Assembly (NCBI RefSeq): GCF_024721585.1
Contig: NZ_CP102629.1
Location: forward strand, 1,178,001-1,242,000
Length of the DNA: 64,000 nt
Reading direction: 5' to 3'
Origin: Sphingomicrobium aestuariivivum
Lineage (GTDB): Bacteria > Pseudomonadota > Alphaproteobacteria > Sphingomonadales > Sphingomonadaceae
This document shows positions 23,756-33,400 of the stretch, in pieces (within the stretch, counting starts at the first letter, position 1; each line of letters opens with the position of its first letter). The notes under the pieces were generated by a model. The model saw only the letters and a program-made list of their open reading frames with translations, did not search any database and was not told the origin of the DNA. Position numbers and translations under genes: made by a program.

Positions 23756-25417
23756 ATGCCGAGTGTGCTCGATCAGAAATATGAAGCGGTCCTCGCCGCG
23801 GTGAGTGGCGAAGGAGGTCGCATCGTGATCGGGCCCGACGCGCAAGGGCGGCCCACGATCGCCAATTTCCCGCCGACCCTCCCGATGATGTTCATGATGT
23901 TCGCGCAATTCTATGCGAACAATCCCTACATCATCTCGGGCGACGAGAAGCTGACCTATGCCGAGATCAACGCGCTCACCGACAGGATCGCCAAGGGGAT
24001 CGTCGCGCGCGGCGTGGAGAAGGGCGACCGCGTCGCCATCGCCATGCGCAACTGCACCAGCTGGATCGCCGCCTACATGGGTGTCCTCAAGGCGGGCGGC
24101 GTGGCCACCCTCATCAACGGCTGGTGGCGCGAGGAGGAGCTGCGCCATGCGCTCGAGCTGACCGGCCCCAGGCTCATCATCGCCGATGCCCCGCGCGCGG
24201 CGATGGCCAACGGCCTCGGCCATGGCGACATCACGCTCGACGTCGACATCGACCAGCCGGTCGAGACCGCGATGGCCGCGCTCCTCGATGCGCCCGAGGA
24301 CACCGCGCTGCCGCAGGTCACCCCCGACGACGATGCCACCATCCTCTTCACCTCGGGCTCGACCGGCAAGGCCAAGGGCGCGCTGTCGACCCACGGTCAG
24401 GTGGTGCAGGGCACCTATACCTATGTCACCTCGCTGATGGTGCTGCGCGGCATCCTCGAGAGCGAGGGCAAGCCGGTGCCCGAGCAGATGCGCGCGCTCG
24501 TCTCGGTGCCGCTGTTCCACGTCACGGGCGAAGTGCCGGTCATGCTGACGAGCTACGTCATCGACCGCGCGCTGGTGCTCATGCCCAAATGGGATGCCGA
24601 GCTCGCCATGCAGCTCATCCAGGACGAGAAGGTGACGGTGTTCACCGGCGTGCCGACGATGGCACTCGAACTGATGACGCATCCCAACAAGGACAAGTAC
24701 GACCTGTCCAGCCTCGGCGACATCAACTCGGGCGGCGCCGCGCGCCCCGCCGCGCACTTGAAGCGCCAGGACGAGGACCTGCCCGGCACGCGCTCGATCC
24801 AAGGCTATGGACTGACCGAGACCAATGCGGTCGGCTGCGGCAATTTCTGGCAGAATTACAAGGATCGGCCGACCAGCGTCGGACGTCCGCAAATCCCCTT
24901 CGTCGAGATCGGCATCTATGGCGATGACGGCAAGACGCTCCCTGCGGGCCAGACCGGCGAGATTGCCATCAAGGCGGCGGCGACCATCAAGGGCTATTGG
25001 GGCGACGAGGAGGCCACCAAGGCGGCCTATACCGACGAGGGTTATTTCCGCACCGGCGACATCGGCTATCTCGACGAGGAGGGCTATCTCTACATCGTCG
25101 ACCGGATGAAGAATATCATCATCCGTGGCGGCGAGAATATCGCGGCGGCCGAAGTCGAGGAGGCGCTCTACGCGCACCCCGCCGTGGCCGAGGCGGTGGT
25201 GCTCGCCAAGAAGGACGAGCGGCTGGGCGAGGTGCCCTTCGCCATCGTCTCCTGCCCCGAAGGCGGGTGCGTGGCCGAGGATTTGCGCGCCTTCTGCGCC
25301 GAGCGGCTCGCCGCCTTCAAGGTGCCCGAGGAGATCGTCGTCGCCGATACCGCGCTGCCGCGGCTCGGCACCGGCAAGATCGACCGCATCGCGCTCGCCA
25401 AGCAATATCGCGACTAG
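23756..25417 (+). CDS. Acyl-CoA synthetase (class I adenylate-forming enzyme)
   Basis: 553 residues. AMP-binding P-loop LFTSGSTGKAKGAL, motif YGLTETNA, the RTGDIGYLDEEGYLYIVDRMKN hinge in two parts (FRTGDIGYLD and YIVDRMKN) and the C-terminal catalytic Lys in GTGKIDR. It activates a carboxylic acid, probably medium- or long-chain, to its CoA ester. The start has AAGGAGAG just upstream. Divergent from lgt across 64 bp. First gene of a five-gene + strand run; the next gene starts 6 bp after its stop. Confidence 0.9.
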   Translation: MPSVLDQKYEAVLAAVSGEGGRIVIGPDAQGRPTIANFPPTLPMMFMMFAQFYANNPYIISGDEKLTYAEINALTDRIAKGIVARGVEKGDRVAIAMRNCTSWIAAYMGVLKAGGVATLINGWWREEELRHALELTGPRLIIADAPRAAMANGLGHGDITLDVDIDQPVETAMAALLDAPEDTALPQVTPDDDATILFTSGSTGKAKGALSTHGQVVQGTYTYVTSLMVLRGILESEGKPVPEQMRALVSVPLFHVTGEVPVMLTSYVIDRALVLMPKWDAELAMQLIQDEKVTVFTGVPTMALELMTHPNKDKYDLSSLGDINSGGAARPAAHLKRQDEDLPGTRSIQGYGLTETNAVGCGNFWQNYKDRPTSVGRPQIPFVEIGIYGDDGKTLPAGQTGEIAIKAAATIKGYWGDEEATKAAYTDEGYFRTGDIGYLDEEGYLYIVDRMKNIIIRGGENIAAAEVEEALYAHPAVAEAVVLAKKDERLGEVPFAIVSCPEGGCVAEDLRAFCAERLAAFKVPEEIVVADTALPRLGTGKIDRIALAKQYRD

Positions 25418-25423
25418 CAGCGC

Positions 25424-27535
25424 GTGCGGCTCGACCGGCGATCGCTGTTGATCGGCGGCGGCGTGGGGGTCGGCCTCCTCGTCGCCTGGCAGCTGTTCGC
25501 CGATGACGATCCGCGCGTTCCGGTCCCCGAGGGCGGGACGGCGGTGGGCGGGCTGGTCGCATTGGACCCGCAGGGCGGGATCACGCTGCACAGCCCGCAG
25601 GTCGAATATGGGCAGGGCATCTGGACCGCTTTTTCCCAAGCGATCGCCGATGAACTCGGCGCCCGCATGGAGGGCATTTCGGTCCAGCCGCTGCAGGCGG
25701 GATCCGGCTTTGCCAATCCGCTCATCGAGGAGGCGTTCGGCACCGAGGTGCGGCTGACCGCGGCGGCCACCTCGGTGCGCGCTTTCACGCTCGATATCCG
25801 CCGCGCCGCCGCCTCGATCCGCTCCTTGTTGCTCGAGGAAGCGGGCGAGCGCAGCGGGGCCGAGGTCAATTCGCTCCTCATCGCCAATGGCGAGATCCGC
25901 GCCGGCGAGACGGTCTTCGGTTTCGGCGACCTCGCCGAAGGCGCGGCAAGACGCGGGGCGCGTGCCGCCAAGCTCAGGCCATGGGCGGGCGGCGGCGTCA
26001 TCGGCACCAGCCCGCCGCGCGTCGACACGGCCCCAAAGATGCGCGGCACCTTCGCCTTTGCCGCCGACGTCCGGCTGCCAGAGATGGTCCATGCCGCCGC
26101 GCGGGTCGCGCCGCCGGGCGGACGCGTGACGCGGCTCGACCGTGCCGCCGCCACCGCCACCCCCGGGGTGGTCGAGCTGGTCGAGGCACCGGATTTCGTG
26201 GCGGTCGTGGCCGAGACCGGCTGGGCCGCCGAACGCGCGCTGAAGGCCGCCGACGTGCGGGTGACCAGCGCGCCGCTCGACGACGCGGCCATCGCTTCGC
26301 GCCTAGAAGAGGCGCTTGCGGCGGATGACGGGCGCCGCCTTCTCGACATCGGCAATGCGGACGCGGTGCTCGACGCCGCGGACGCGCCCTTGCTGGCCGA
26401 TTTTCGCGCCGCACCGCTCATCCACCACGGGCTCGAAGCGCCGTCAGCCACCGCGCGGCCCCGCAATGACGGCGGGCTCGATATCTGGGCGGCAACGCGC
26501 GCGCCCGATGCGACGCGCGGCGCTGTCGCTGCGGCCTGCGGGCTGTCGGCGGGCGCGGTCCAGCTGGTGCCGATGGGCATCGGCGATCCCTCGGGCCGCT
26601 TCCTCGAAAATGACGCCGCGCCGGTGGCGGGGCGCCTTGCCCTGAGGCTCGGACGACCGGTGCAGCTGCGCCTCGCGCATGGCGCCGCCGACCGCACCGG
26701 CCCGCTGGCCCCGCCGATGGCGGCGCGTATCGAGGTGGCGCTCGGCGGCGGCGGGATCGCGGGCTGGCGCGCGCATTATGCCGCACCGGCCGCGCTCGGC
26801 GCGTCGCTGGCGCGGATCGCAAAAGGCGATGCGGCCAGCCGTCTCGGCGCTGACGGCTTACCCTATTCGATCCCGTCGCAGGCGATCGCCACCACCACGC
26901 TCGACCTGCCGATGCGCAATGGCTGGCACCGCGGCCGCGAGGCGGCGTTCCACGCACTCGCCAGCGAGACCATGATCGACGCCGCCGCGCGCGCGCTCGG
27001 CCGCGAGCCCCTCTCCTTCCGCATCGGGCTGCTCGGCGGCGACGTGCGCATGGCGCGGCTGCTGACGCGGCTTGCCGCTGCTTCGGGCTGGGACGGCGGC
27101 GGCTCGGGCAGCCGGATGGGCGTCGCCTGCGCGCGGCTCGACGGCAGCCGCATCGCGCTCATTGCCGAGGCCAGCGGCAGCGCTGCCAATTTCCGCGTGA
27201 CCCGCCTCGTCGCGGCAGTCGACTGCGGGGCGATGGTCAATCCGCGGCTGGTCGAACAACAGGTGGCGGGCGGCATGCTCGCCGCGTTGCAGGAATTGCG
27301 CCTGACCGCGCCGCGCATCCTTGATGCCTTGCCGCGCGGCAATGCGCCCATCGGACCGGCGCTGCGCGACCTGCCCGAGATCGAGATCTACACCACCCCG
27401 TCGGGCGATCTGCCGGGCGGGGTGTCGAATCTCGGCGCCGCGATCCTGCCCGCCGCGGTGGCCAATGCGCTCGGCAATGCGGGGACAGGCCAAGGGCCAG
27501 CCTTGCGCAGCCTGCCATTTTCCGTAAGCGCTTGA
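25424..27535 (+). CDS. Molybdenum hydroxylase large-subunit homologue with degenerate active site
   Basis: 703 residues, related to isoquinoline 1-oxidoreductase beta-type (xanthine dehydrogenase family) proteins. The N-terminus DRRSLLIGGGVGVGLLVAW looks like a twin-arginine export signal. The family scaffold is clear (VDCGAMVNPRLVEQQVAGG near the C-terminus), but key motifs are altered. The usual H-A-P-M-E-P-M-N is HHGLEAPS (334-341), the G-G-G-F-G-R-R loop is GIGDPSGR (385-392), and the G-G-V-G-E loop with the catalytic Glu is GGVSN (665-669). No 2Fe-2S partner gene is adjacent. It may have lost hydroxylase activity. GTG start. Confidence 0.75.
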   Translation: MRLDRRSLLIGGGVGVGLLVAWQLFADDDPRVPVPEGGTAVGGLVALDPQGGITLHSPQVEYGQGIWTAFSQAIADELGARMEGISVQPLQAGSGFANPLIEEAFGTEVRLTAAATSVRAFTLDIRRAAASIRSLLLEEAGERSGAEVNSLLIANGEIRAGETVFGFGDLAEGAARRGARAAKLRPWAGGGVIGTSPPRVDTAPKMRGTFAFAADVRLPEMVHAAARVAPPGGRVTRLDRAAATATPGVVELVEAPDFVAVVAETGWAAERALKAADVRVTSAPLDDAAIASRLEEALAADDGRRLLDIGNADAVLDAADAPLLADFRAAPLIHHGLEAPSATARPRNDGGLDIWAATRAPDATRGAVAAACGLSAGAVQLVPMGIGDPSGRFLENDAAPVAGRLALRLGRPVQLRLAHGAADRTGPLAPPMAARIEVALGGGGIAGWRAHYAAPAALGASLARIAKGDAASRLGADGLPYSIPSQAIATTTLDLPMRNGWHRGREAAFHALASETMIDAAARALGREPLSFRIGLLGGDVRMARLLTRLAAASGWDGGGSGSRMGVACARLDGSRIALIAEASGSAANFRVTRLVAAVDCGAMVNPRLVEQQVAGGMLAALQELRLTAPRILDALPRGNAPIGPALRDLPEIEIYTTPSGDLPGGVSNLGAAILPAAVANALGNAGTGQGPALRSLPFSVSA

Positions 27536-27538
27536 GCC

Positions 27539-28537
27539 ATGGACAAGCCTGCCGACCATCCGACCTTTCCGCCGAAACGCATCGGCGTGCTCCTGACCAA
27601 CCTCGGCACGCCCGATGCCGCCGAGGCCAAGGCCGTGAAGCGCTATCTCAAGCAATTCCTGTCGGACCGCCGCGTGGTCGAGATCCCGCCGATCGCGTGG
27701 CAGCCGATCCTGCGCGGCATCATCCTCAATGTCCGCCCCAAGAAGAGCGCGGCGGCCTATCGCGAAGTGTGGACCGAGGACGGCTCGCCGCTTGCCGCGA
27801 TCACCAAGGCCCAGGCGGAGAAGCTCCAGCAGCGTCTCGGCGAGGAGATCATCGTCGACTGGGCGATGCGCTACGGCAATCCGAGCATTCCAGACGCGCT
27901 CGACCGCCTGTGGGATGCAGGCGCGCGGCGCATTTTGTTCGCGCCGCTCTATCCGCAGTTCTGCGCCGCCACCACGGCGAGCAGCATGGACGCGCTGTCG
28001 GACTGGCTGGGCGCGCGGCGCTGGCAGCCCGCAATCCGTACCCTGCCCCCCTATTTCGACCATGAGGCGCATGTCGCCGCGCTCGCCGACGATCTCGGCG
28101 CGCAGCTGGCCACGCTCGATTTCGAGCCGCAGAAGCTGCTCCTCAGCTTCCACGGCATGCCCGAGGCGACCTTGTTCAAGGGCGATCCCTATCACTGCCA
28201 CTGCCAGAAGACGGGGCGGCTGCTCACCGAAAAGCTGGGGATCGCGACCGAGGTGACCTTCCAGTCGCGCTTCGGGCGGGCCAAGTGGCTGACGCCGGCG
28301 ACCGACACCCGGCTCGAGGCGCTGCCGGGCGAGGGCATCAGCCGCATCGCCATCGCCGCGCCCGGCTTTTCGGCCGACTGTCTCGAGACGATCGAGGAGC
28401 TCGGAATCCGCGGCCGCGAGGACTTCCTTGCCGCCGGAGGTGAACAATTCGCCCGCCTCGATTGTCTGAATGATCGTAAGGCGGGCATGGACATGCTCGA
28501 AACGCTCGTCCGGCAGGAGCTCGCCGGCTGGGTTTGA
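27539..28537 (+). CDS. hemH: Ferrochelatase
   Basis: 332 residues, inserts Fe2+ into protoporphyrin IX in the last step of protoheme synthesis. Recognised by VLLTNLGTPDAAEAKAVKRY near the N-terminus, the conserved LFAPLYPQF segment, and the active-site His in LLSFHGMPEA. The C-terminal Glu-containing loop PGFSADCLETIEELGI is a family hallmark. The gene starts 3 bp after the molybdenum-hydroxylase-like gene and is 18 bp ahead of phaB, so it is embedded in an operon not otherwise about heme. Confidence 0.95.
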   Translation: MDKPADHPTFPPKRIGVLLTNLGTPDAAEAKAVKRYLKQFLSDRRVVEIPPIAWQPILRGIILNVRPKKSAAAYREVWTEDGSPLAAITKAQAEKLQQRLGEEIIVDWAMRYGNPSIPDALDRLWDAGARRILFAPLYPQFCAATTASSMDALSDWLGARRWQPAIRTLPPYFDHEAHVAALADDLGAQLATLDFEPQKLLLSFHGMPEATLFKGDPYHCHCQKTGRLLTEKLGIATEVTFQSRFGRAKWLTPATDTRLEALPGEGISRIAIAAPGFSADCLETIEELGIRGREDFLAAGGEQFARLDCLNDRKAGMDMLETLVRQELAGWV

Positions 28538-28555
28538 TCAACAGGGGAGTTGGAC

Positions 28556-29281
28556 ATGACGAGACGAGTTGCAGTGGTAACCGGTGGTACGCGCGGGATC
28601 GGCGAGGCGATCGCGGTCCATCTCAGGGACAAGGGCATGCAGGTCGCCGCGACCTATGCCGGCAACGAGCAGAAAGCCGCCGAATTCACCGAGCGCACCG
28701 GCATCCCCGCCTACAAGTTCGACGTCGCCGACTATGACGGCTGCCAGCAGGCGGTGAAGAAGATCGAGGACGACCTCGGCACGGTCGACGTGCTCGTCAA
28801 CAATGCCGGCATCACCCGCGATGCCACCATGAAGCGACAGAGCCACGAGCAGTGGCAGGAAGTCATCGACACCAATCTCGGCGGCTGTTTCAACATGGCC
28901 AAGGCCGTGTTCGACGGCATGTGCCAGCGCGGCTACGGGCGCATCGTCAACATCGGCTCGATCAACGGGCAGGCGGGCCAGTACGGGCAGGTCAACTATG
29001 CCGCTGCCAAGTCGGGCATCCACGGCTTCACCAAGGCGCTGGCGCAGGAAGGTGCGCGCTTCGGGGTCACGGTCAACGCCATCGCGCCGGGCTATATCGA
29101 CACCGACATGGTCGCCGCCGTGCCCGAGAATGTTCTGGAGAAGATCGTCGCGCGCATCCCCGTGGGGCGTCTTGGCAAGGCCGAGGAAATCGCCCGCGGC
29201 GTCGGTTTCCTCACCGACGAGAATGCGGGCTTCGTCACTGGCAGCACGTTGAGCATCAACGGCGGCCAGCACATGTACTGA
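28556..29281 (+). CDS. phaB: Acetoacetyl-CoA reductase (SDR family)
   Basis: 241 residues, short-chain dehydrogenase: NADPH-binding TGGTRGIGEA, NNAG, catalytic Ser/Tyr/Lys in NIGSINGQAGQYGQVNYAAAK split over IGSINGQ and YAAAK. The segment QYGQVNYAAAKSGIHGFTKA is typical of PhaB/PhbB, which makes (R)-3-hydroxybutyryl-CoA for polyhydroxybutyrate. No phaA or phaC is in the window, so a FabG-like role cannot be fully excluded. Start at ATG 28556 with GGGGAG upstream. Its stop overlaps the next gene's ATG (TGATG). Confidence 0.88.
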   Translation: MTRRVAVVTGGTRGIGEAIAVHLRDKGMQVAATYAGNEQKAAEFTERTGIPAYKFDVADYDGCQQAVKKIEDDLGTVDVLVNNAGITRDATMKRQSHEQWQEVIDTNLGGCFNMAKAVFDGMCQRGYGRIVNIGSINGQAGQYGQVNYAAAKSGIHGFTKALAQEGARFGVTVNAIAPGYIDTDMVAAVPENVLEKIVARIPVGRLGKAEEIARGVGFLTDENAGFVTGSTLSINGGQHMY

Positions 29282-29532
29282 TGTCCTTCCTCCCCGATCC
29301 GGTCGGCAAGCGCTCGGTCACGATCGGGGGCCACGAGACGTCGATCAGCCTCGAGCCGCTATTCTGGGAAGCGCTTAAGGTCGCGGCCAAGGAGCGCGGG
29401 CTGCCGGTCAACGCGCTGGTCGCGCAGATCGACCTTACCCGCTTCGACGAGACGGGCGCGGCGCGCACGGGGCTGGCGAGCGCGATCCGGCAGTGGCTGA
29501 TGGTCGAGGGGCCGATCGCCCGCCCAAGCTGA
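29281..29532 (+). CDS. Ribbon-helix-helix domain protein
   Basis: 83 residues, a near-complete match to the RHH_4 type: KRSVTIGGHETSISLEPLFW (ribbon plus first helix) then ALKVAAKERGLPVNALVAQID (second helix). Proteins of this kind bind DNA as dimers or are of unknown role. It begins one base inside the phaB stop codon, so it is translationally coupled to it and could regulate this operon. Convergent with the ATP-grasp gene 10 bp downstream. Confidence 0.8.
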   Translation: MSFLPDPVGKRSVTIGGHETSISLEPLFWEALKVAAKERGLPVNALVAQIDLTRFDETGAARTGLASAIRQWLMVEGPIARPS

Positions 29533-29542
29533 CCGACAATGT

Positions 29543-30394
29543 CTAGGAAAGGCGCATCAGCACCGCTTTGCGCAAGGCGGCACCGTCGTCGGGGGCGTAG
29601 CGCAGGAACATGTCGGGCTCGATCAGCTCCAGTTCCATCAGCAGCGGGCCCTTGTCCGTCATGACGAGATCGACCCGCGCATAAGCAGGCGGGAGCGGGG
29701 CACAGGCAAGCGCGGCCTCCGCCACCTTGCGCGCTTCCGACGGCGCCTCGACCTGCTCCTCGCTGCCGCCGAACTCGGGCTGGACGCGGAATTCGCCCGC
29801 CTTCGCGCGCTTCACCGCGGCATGGCTGTAACGGCCGTCGAAATAGAGGAGGCTCATCTCGCCGCCTGTGAGGATCTCGGGGAGGAAGGGCTGGACGATC
29901 AGGCGCCGGTCGCGCACGTCCTCGGGCAGCTCGTCGCTTGCGGACAGCGCATAGGTGCCCTCCCCGCTCGCCGACAGTCGCGGTTTCACCACGAGCTTGT
30001 CGGTCTTGAATGTGGTCGCGGCGCGGGCGAGCAGGCCGTCCTCCTCGCCATGCGCCTCGAGGGTCGGCACCACCGCCACGCCCTTGTCGCCAAGCTCGGA
30101 GAGATAGGCCTTGTCCGAATTCCAGCGGAGAATGGCGGGGTCGTTGACGCACGGCACCTTGCGGAAGGCGATGCGGTCGAGAAGGTCGAACCAGCGCCCG
30201 CCATCGAGGTGATAGCCCCAGGCGATGAGCGGCAGGACCGCATCGACCGAGCGCAGGAAGGCGTCGTCCGCCTCGTTCCAGCGGCAGGCCACGACCTCGT
30301 GCCCCGCATCCTCGAACAGCGCGCGCTGGCGCTCCAGTTCGCCCGCGTAGAACTGGGCGTCCCACTCGGAGGGGGTGAGGATGGCAAGGCGCAT
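29543..30394 (-). CDS. ATP-grasp domain protein (glutathione-synthetase-like)
   Basis: 283 residues. N-terminal Rossmann-like part (MRLAILTPSEWDAQ, DAVLPLIAWGYHLDG), then an ATP-grasp core: NSDKAYLSELGDKGVAVVPT, KLVVKPRLSASGEGTY (ATP-binding Lys and glycine loop), RLIVQPFLPEI, and metal-binding ARVDLVMTDKGPLLMELELIEP. It should ligate a carboxylate to an amine or thiol; the substrate is unknown. It starts 9 bp after gdh, likely in the same transcript. Confidence 0.8.
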   Translation of the reverse strand: MRLAILTPSEWDAQFYAGELERQRALFEDAGHEVVACRWNEADDAFLRSVDAVLPLIAWGYHLDGGRWFDLLDRIAFRKVPCVNDPAILRWNSDKAYLSELGDKGVAVVPTLEAHGEEDGLLARAATTFKTDKLVVKPRLSASGEGTYALSASDELPEDVRDRRLIVQPFLPEILTGGEMSLLYFDGRYSHAAVKRAKAGEFRVQPEFGGSEEQVEAPSEARKVAEAALACAPLPPAYARVDLVMTDKGPLLMELELIEPDMFLRYAPDDGAALRKAVLMRLS

Positions 30395-30403
30395 GGAGGC
30401 TTC

Positions 30404-33400
30404 CTAGCGGGCGAGCAGGATGCGCGCTTGGCTGGCGATCTGTGCGAGCATCGGGGTGGTCGATCCCCCCGCCTTCTGCGCGCGGTCGACGAGGCGGCGG
30501 AACTGGTCGATTCGCGGCGCATTGCGGCCGATCCACTGCTCCACCGCTTCCTCGACGCCGGCGCCGCCCCGCAACACCTTTGACAGGAAGTCGATGCGCA
30601 ATTGCTCGAAGTCGCGGGCGAGGCCGGCGACCAGCAGGCGTTCCCAATTGTCCTCGGGCACGAAGCGGATCAGCTGCTGCTGGGCCCAGTCGAGGCCGAG
30701 TGCCTCGCCGAGGCGCGTGTAGGCCGAGGTGAGGGTCAGCACGTCGGTGTCGCGGCGCTTGGCCAGTGCGGCGAGGCCGAAGACGCCATCGAGCTCGTAG
30801 AGATGGATGAGGGCATCCACCAGTTCGGGCTCGGCACCGAGGCCGGTGAGGCGTTCGCGGCGCGACTGCGCCTCGTTGCGGACTTCGGCGCGGATCAGGC
30901 GGCCGGCATTGCCCTCGACGGCTTCGAAGCCGGGACCGAACAGGTCGAGCAGCGCCGAGGCACGCGTTTCCGCGCCCGCCGAGCGCAGGATGTCGCTGAG
31001 GTGACTGCGCACCGAGCGCGCGGCGACCGCGAACAGTTCGATGCGGGTCTTCTCGTCGACCTCCGCCGTCTCGATGCGGCCCCACAGGTCCTTGAGACCG
31101 AGCAGCCGCTCGGCGACGATGAAGGCGATGGCGACCTGCCCCAAGGCGACGCCTTCCTCCTCGGTCATGTCGAGCGCGATCGACGGGCCGAGGCGGTTGA
31201 CGAGGCGGTTGGCGACCTTGGTGGCGATGATCTCGTTCTCGAGGCGGTGCGCGGCGACCGCGCCCTTATGCTCGGCGACGAGTTCGCGCGGGAAGGCGGC
31301 GAACAGCTCGCCCTCGAGCGCGGGGTCATTGGCAAGATCGAGCTTCTCGGCCGCTTCCTGCAGCGCCATCTTGGACATGGACAGGACGACCGCCAGTTCG
31401 GGACGGGTCATGCCGACATTGTCGAGCCCGCGGCGCATCAGCGCTTCCGAGCTCGCCAGCCCCTCGACGCGGCGGTCGAGACGGCCGGCGGCCTCGAGGA
31501 TCTCGATGGTGCGCACGAAGCCCGGCAGGCCCGGGGCACCGCGGGCCTCTGCGACCGACAGGGCGAGTGCCTGCAGGCGATTGTCCTCGAGCACCAGCGC
31601 ACCGACCTCGTCGGTCATGCGCGCGAGGAGAGCGTTGCGCTCCTCGAGTTCGAGGCGGCCCTCGTTCATCTCGCGGTTGAGCGGGATCTTGATGTTGACC
31701 TCGTTATCCGAGCAATCGACGCCGGCCGAATTGTCGATGAAGTCGGTGTTGATGCGGCCGCCCTCGAGCGCGAACTCGATGCGCGCCTGCTGGGTGATGC
31801 CGAGGTTGGCGCCCTCGCCGATCGCCTTGACGCGAAGCTCGCTCGCGTTGACGCGGATGGCATCGTTGGTGGGATCGCCGACGTCGCTGTTGCCCTGCGT
31901 CGAGGCCTTCACATAGGTGCCGATGCCGCCGAACCAGAGGAGGTCGGCGGGCGCCTTGAGGATGGTGGAGAGGATCGCCTGCGGGGCCATTTCCTCCTCG
32001 GCATCCTCGGGCACGCCGATGGCAGCGCGCGCCTCGGGGGTGAGGCGGATCGACTTTTGCCCGCGCGAGACGATCATCGCCCCCTTGGACAGCTTGGACT
32101 TGTCATAGTCCTGCCAGCTCGACCGGCCCATCTCGAACAGGCGCTTGCGCTCCTCCCAGCTCGTCGCGGGGTCGGGATCGGGATCGATGAAGATGTCGCG
32201 ATGGTCGAAGGCGGCGATGACGCGCAGTGCCTTGGACAAGAGCATGCCGTTGCCGAACACGTCGCCCGACATGTCGCCCACGCCGACCACGTCGATGGGG
32301 TCGGTCTGGACGTCCACGCCCATCTCGAGGAAGTGGCGCTGGACCGAGACCCACGCGCCCTTGGCGGTGATGCCCATCGCCTTGTGGTCGTAGCCGTTGG
32401 AGCCGCCGGAAGCGAAGGCATCGCCGAGCCAGAAGCCGCGCTCCAATGCGATGGCGTTGGCGACGTCGGAGAAGGTCGCGGTGCCCTTGTCGGCGGCGAC
32501 GACGAAATAGGGGTCGTCACCGTCGTGGATCACGACATTGTCGGGATGCACCACGCGATCGTCGACGATATTGTCGGTGACCGACAGGAGCGAGCGGATG
32601 AAGGTGCGATAGGCCTCGGTGCCTTCGGCGAACCAGGCCTCGCGGTCACCCGGGGGCGGCAGCTGCTTGGCATAGAAACCGCCCTTGGCGCCGGTCGGCA
32701 CGATGACGGCATTCTTGACGAGCTGCGCCTTGACGAGCCCCAGCACCTCGGTGCGGAAGTCGTCGCGGCGGTCGGACCAGCGCAGGCCACCACGCGCGAC
32801 GGGCCCGCCGCGAAGGTGGATGCCCTCGACGCGGGGGCCGTAGACCCAGATCTCGCGATAGGGGACGGGAGCCGGAAGACCGGGGATCTTGCCACTGTCG
32901 AACTTGAAGGCGAGGCATTCGCCGTCCTTCAGCGCGAAGGCGTTGGTCCTGAGCGTCGCCATCACGATGGCGCGGAACAGGCGCAAGATGCGGTCGTCGT
33001 CGATGCCCTGCACCATCGAGAGCGCATCGTCGAAATTGCGGAGCGCATTCTTGACGCTGGCGGCGCGGTCATCGCCTGCATGGGGATCGTGCGCCGCGAT
33101 GAAGGCCTCGATCAGCGAGGCGGTCGCGTGCGGCGCTTCCTGCAGCGTTTCCACCACGGTAGCGAGACCGAAGGCGACGCCGATCTGGCGCATGTACCGG
33201 AACCAGGAACGCAGCCAGACGACCGAGCGCGGCTCGAGGCCGGCGAACAGGACGAGGCTGTTGAAGCCGTCGTTCTCCGCCTCGCCCGACATCACCTCGG
33301 CGATCGCCTTCTCGATCACCTCGGCGCGTTCCATGATCGCGTCCATGTCGGTGCCCTCGGGCAGCTCGAGATGGAAATCGTGGACATAGCCGAGCGCACC

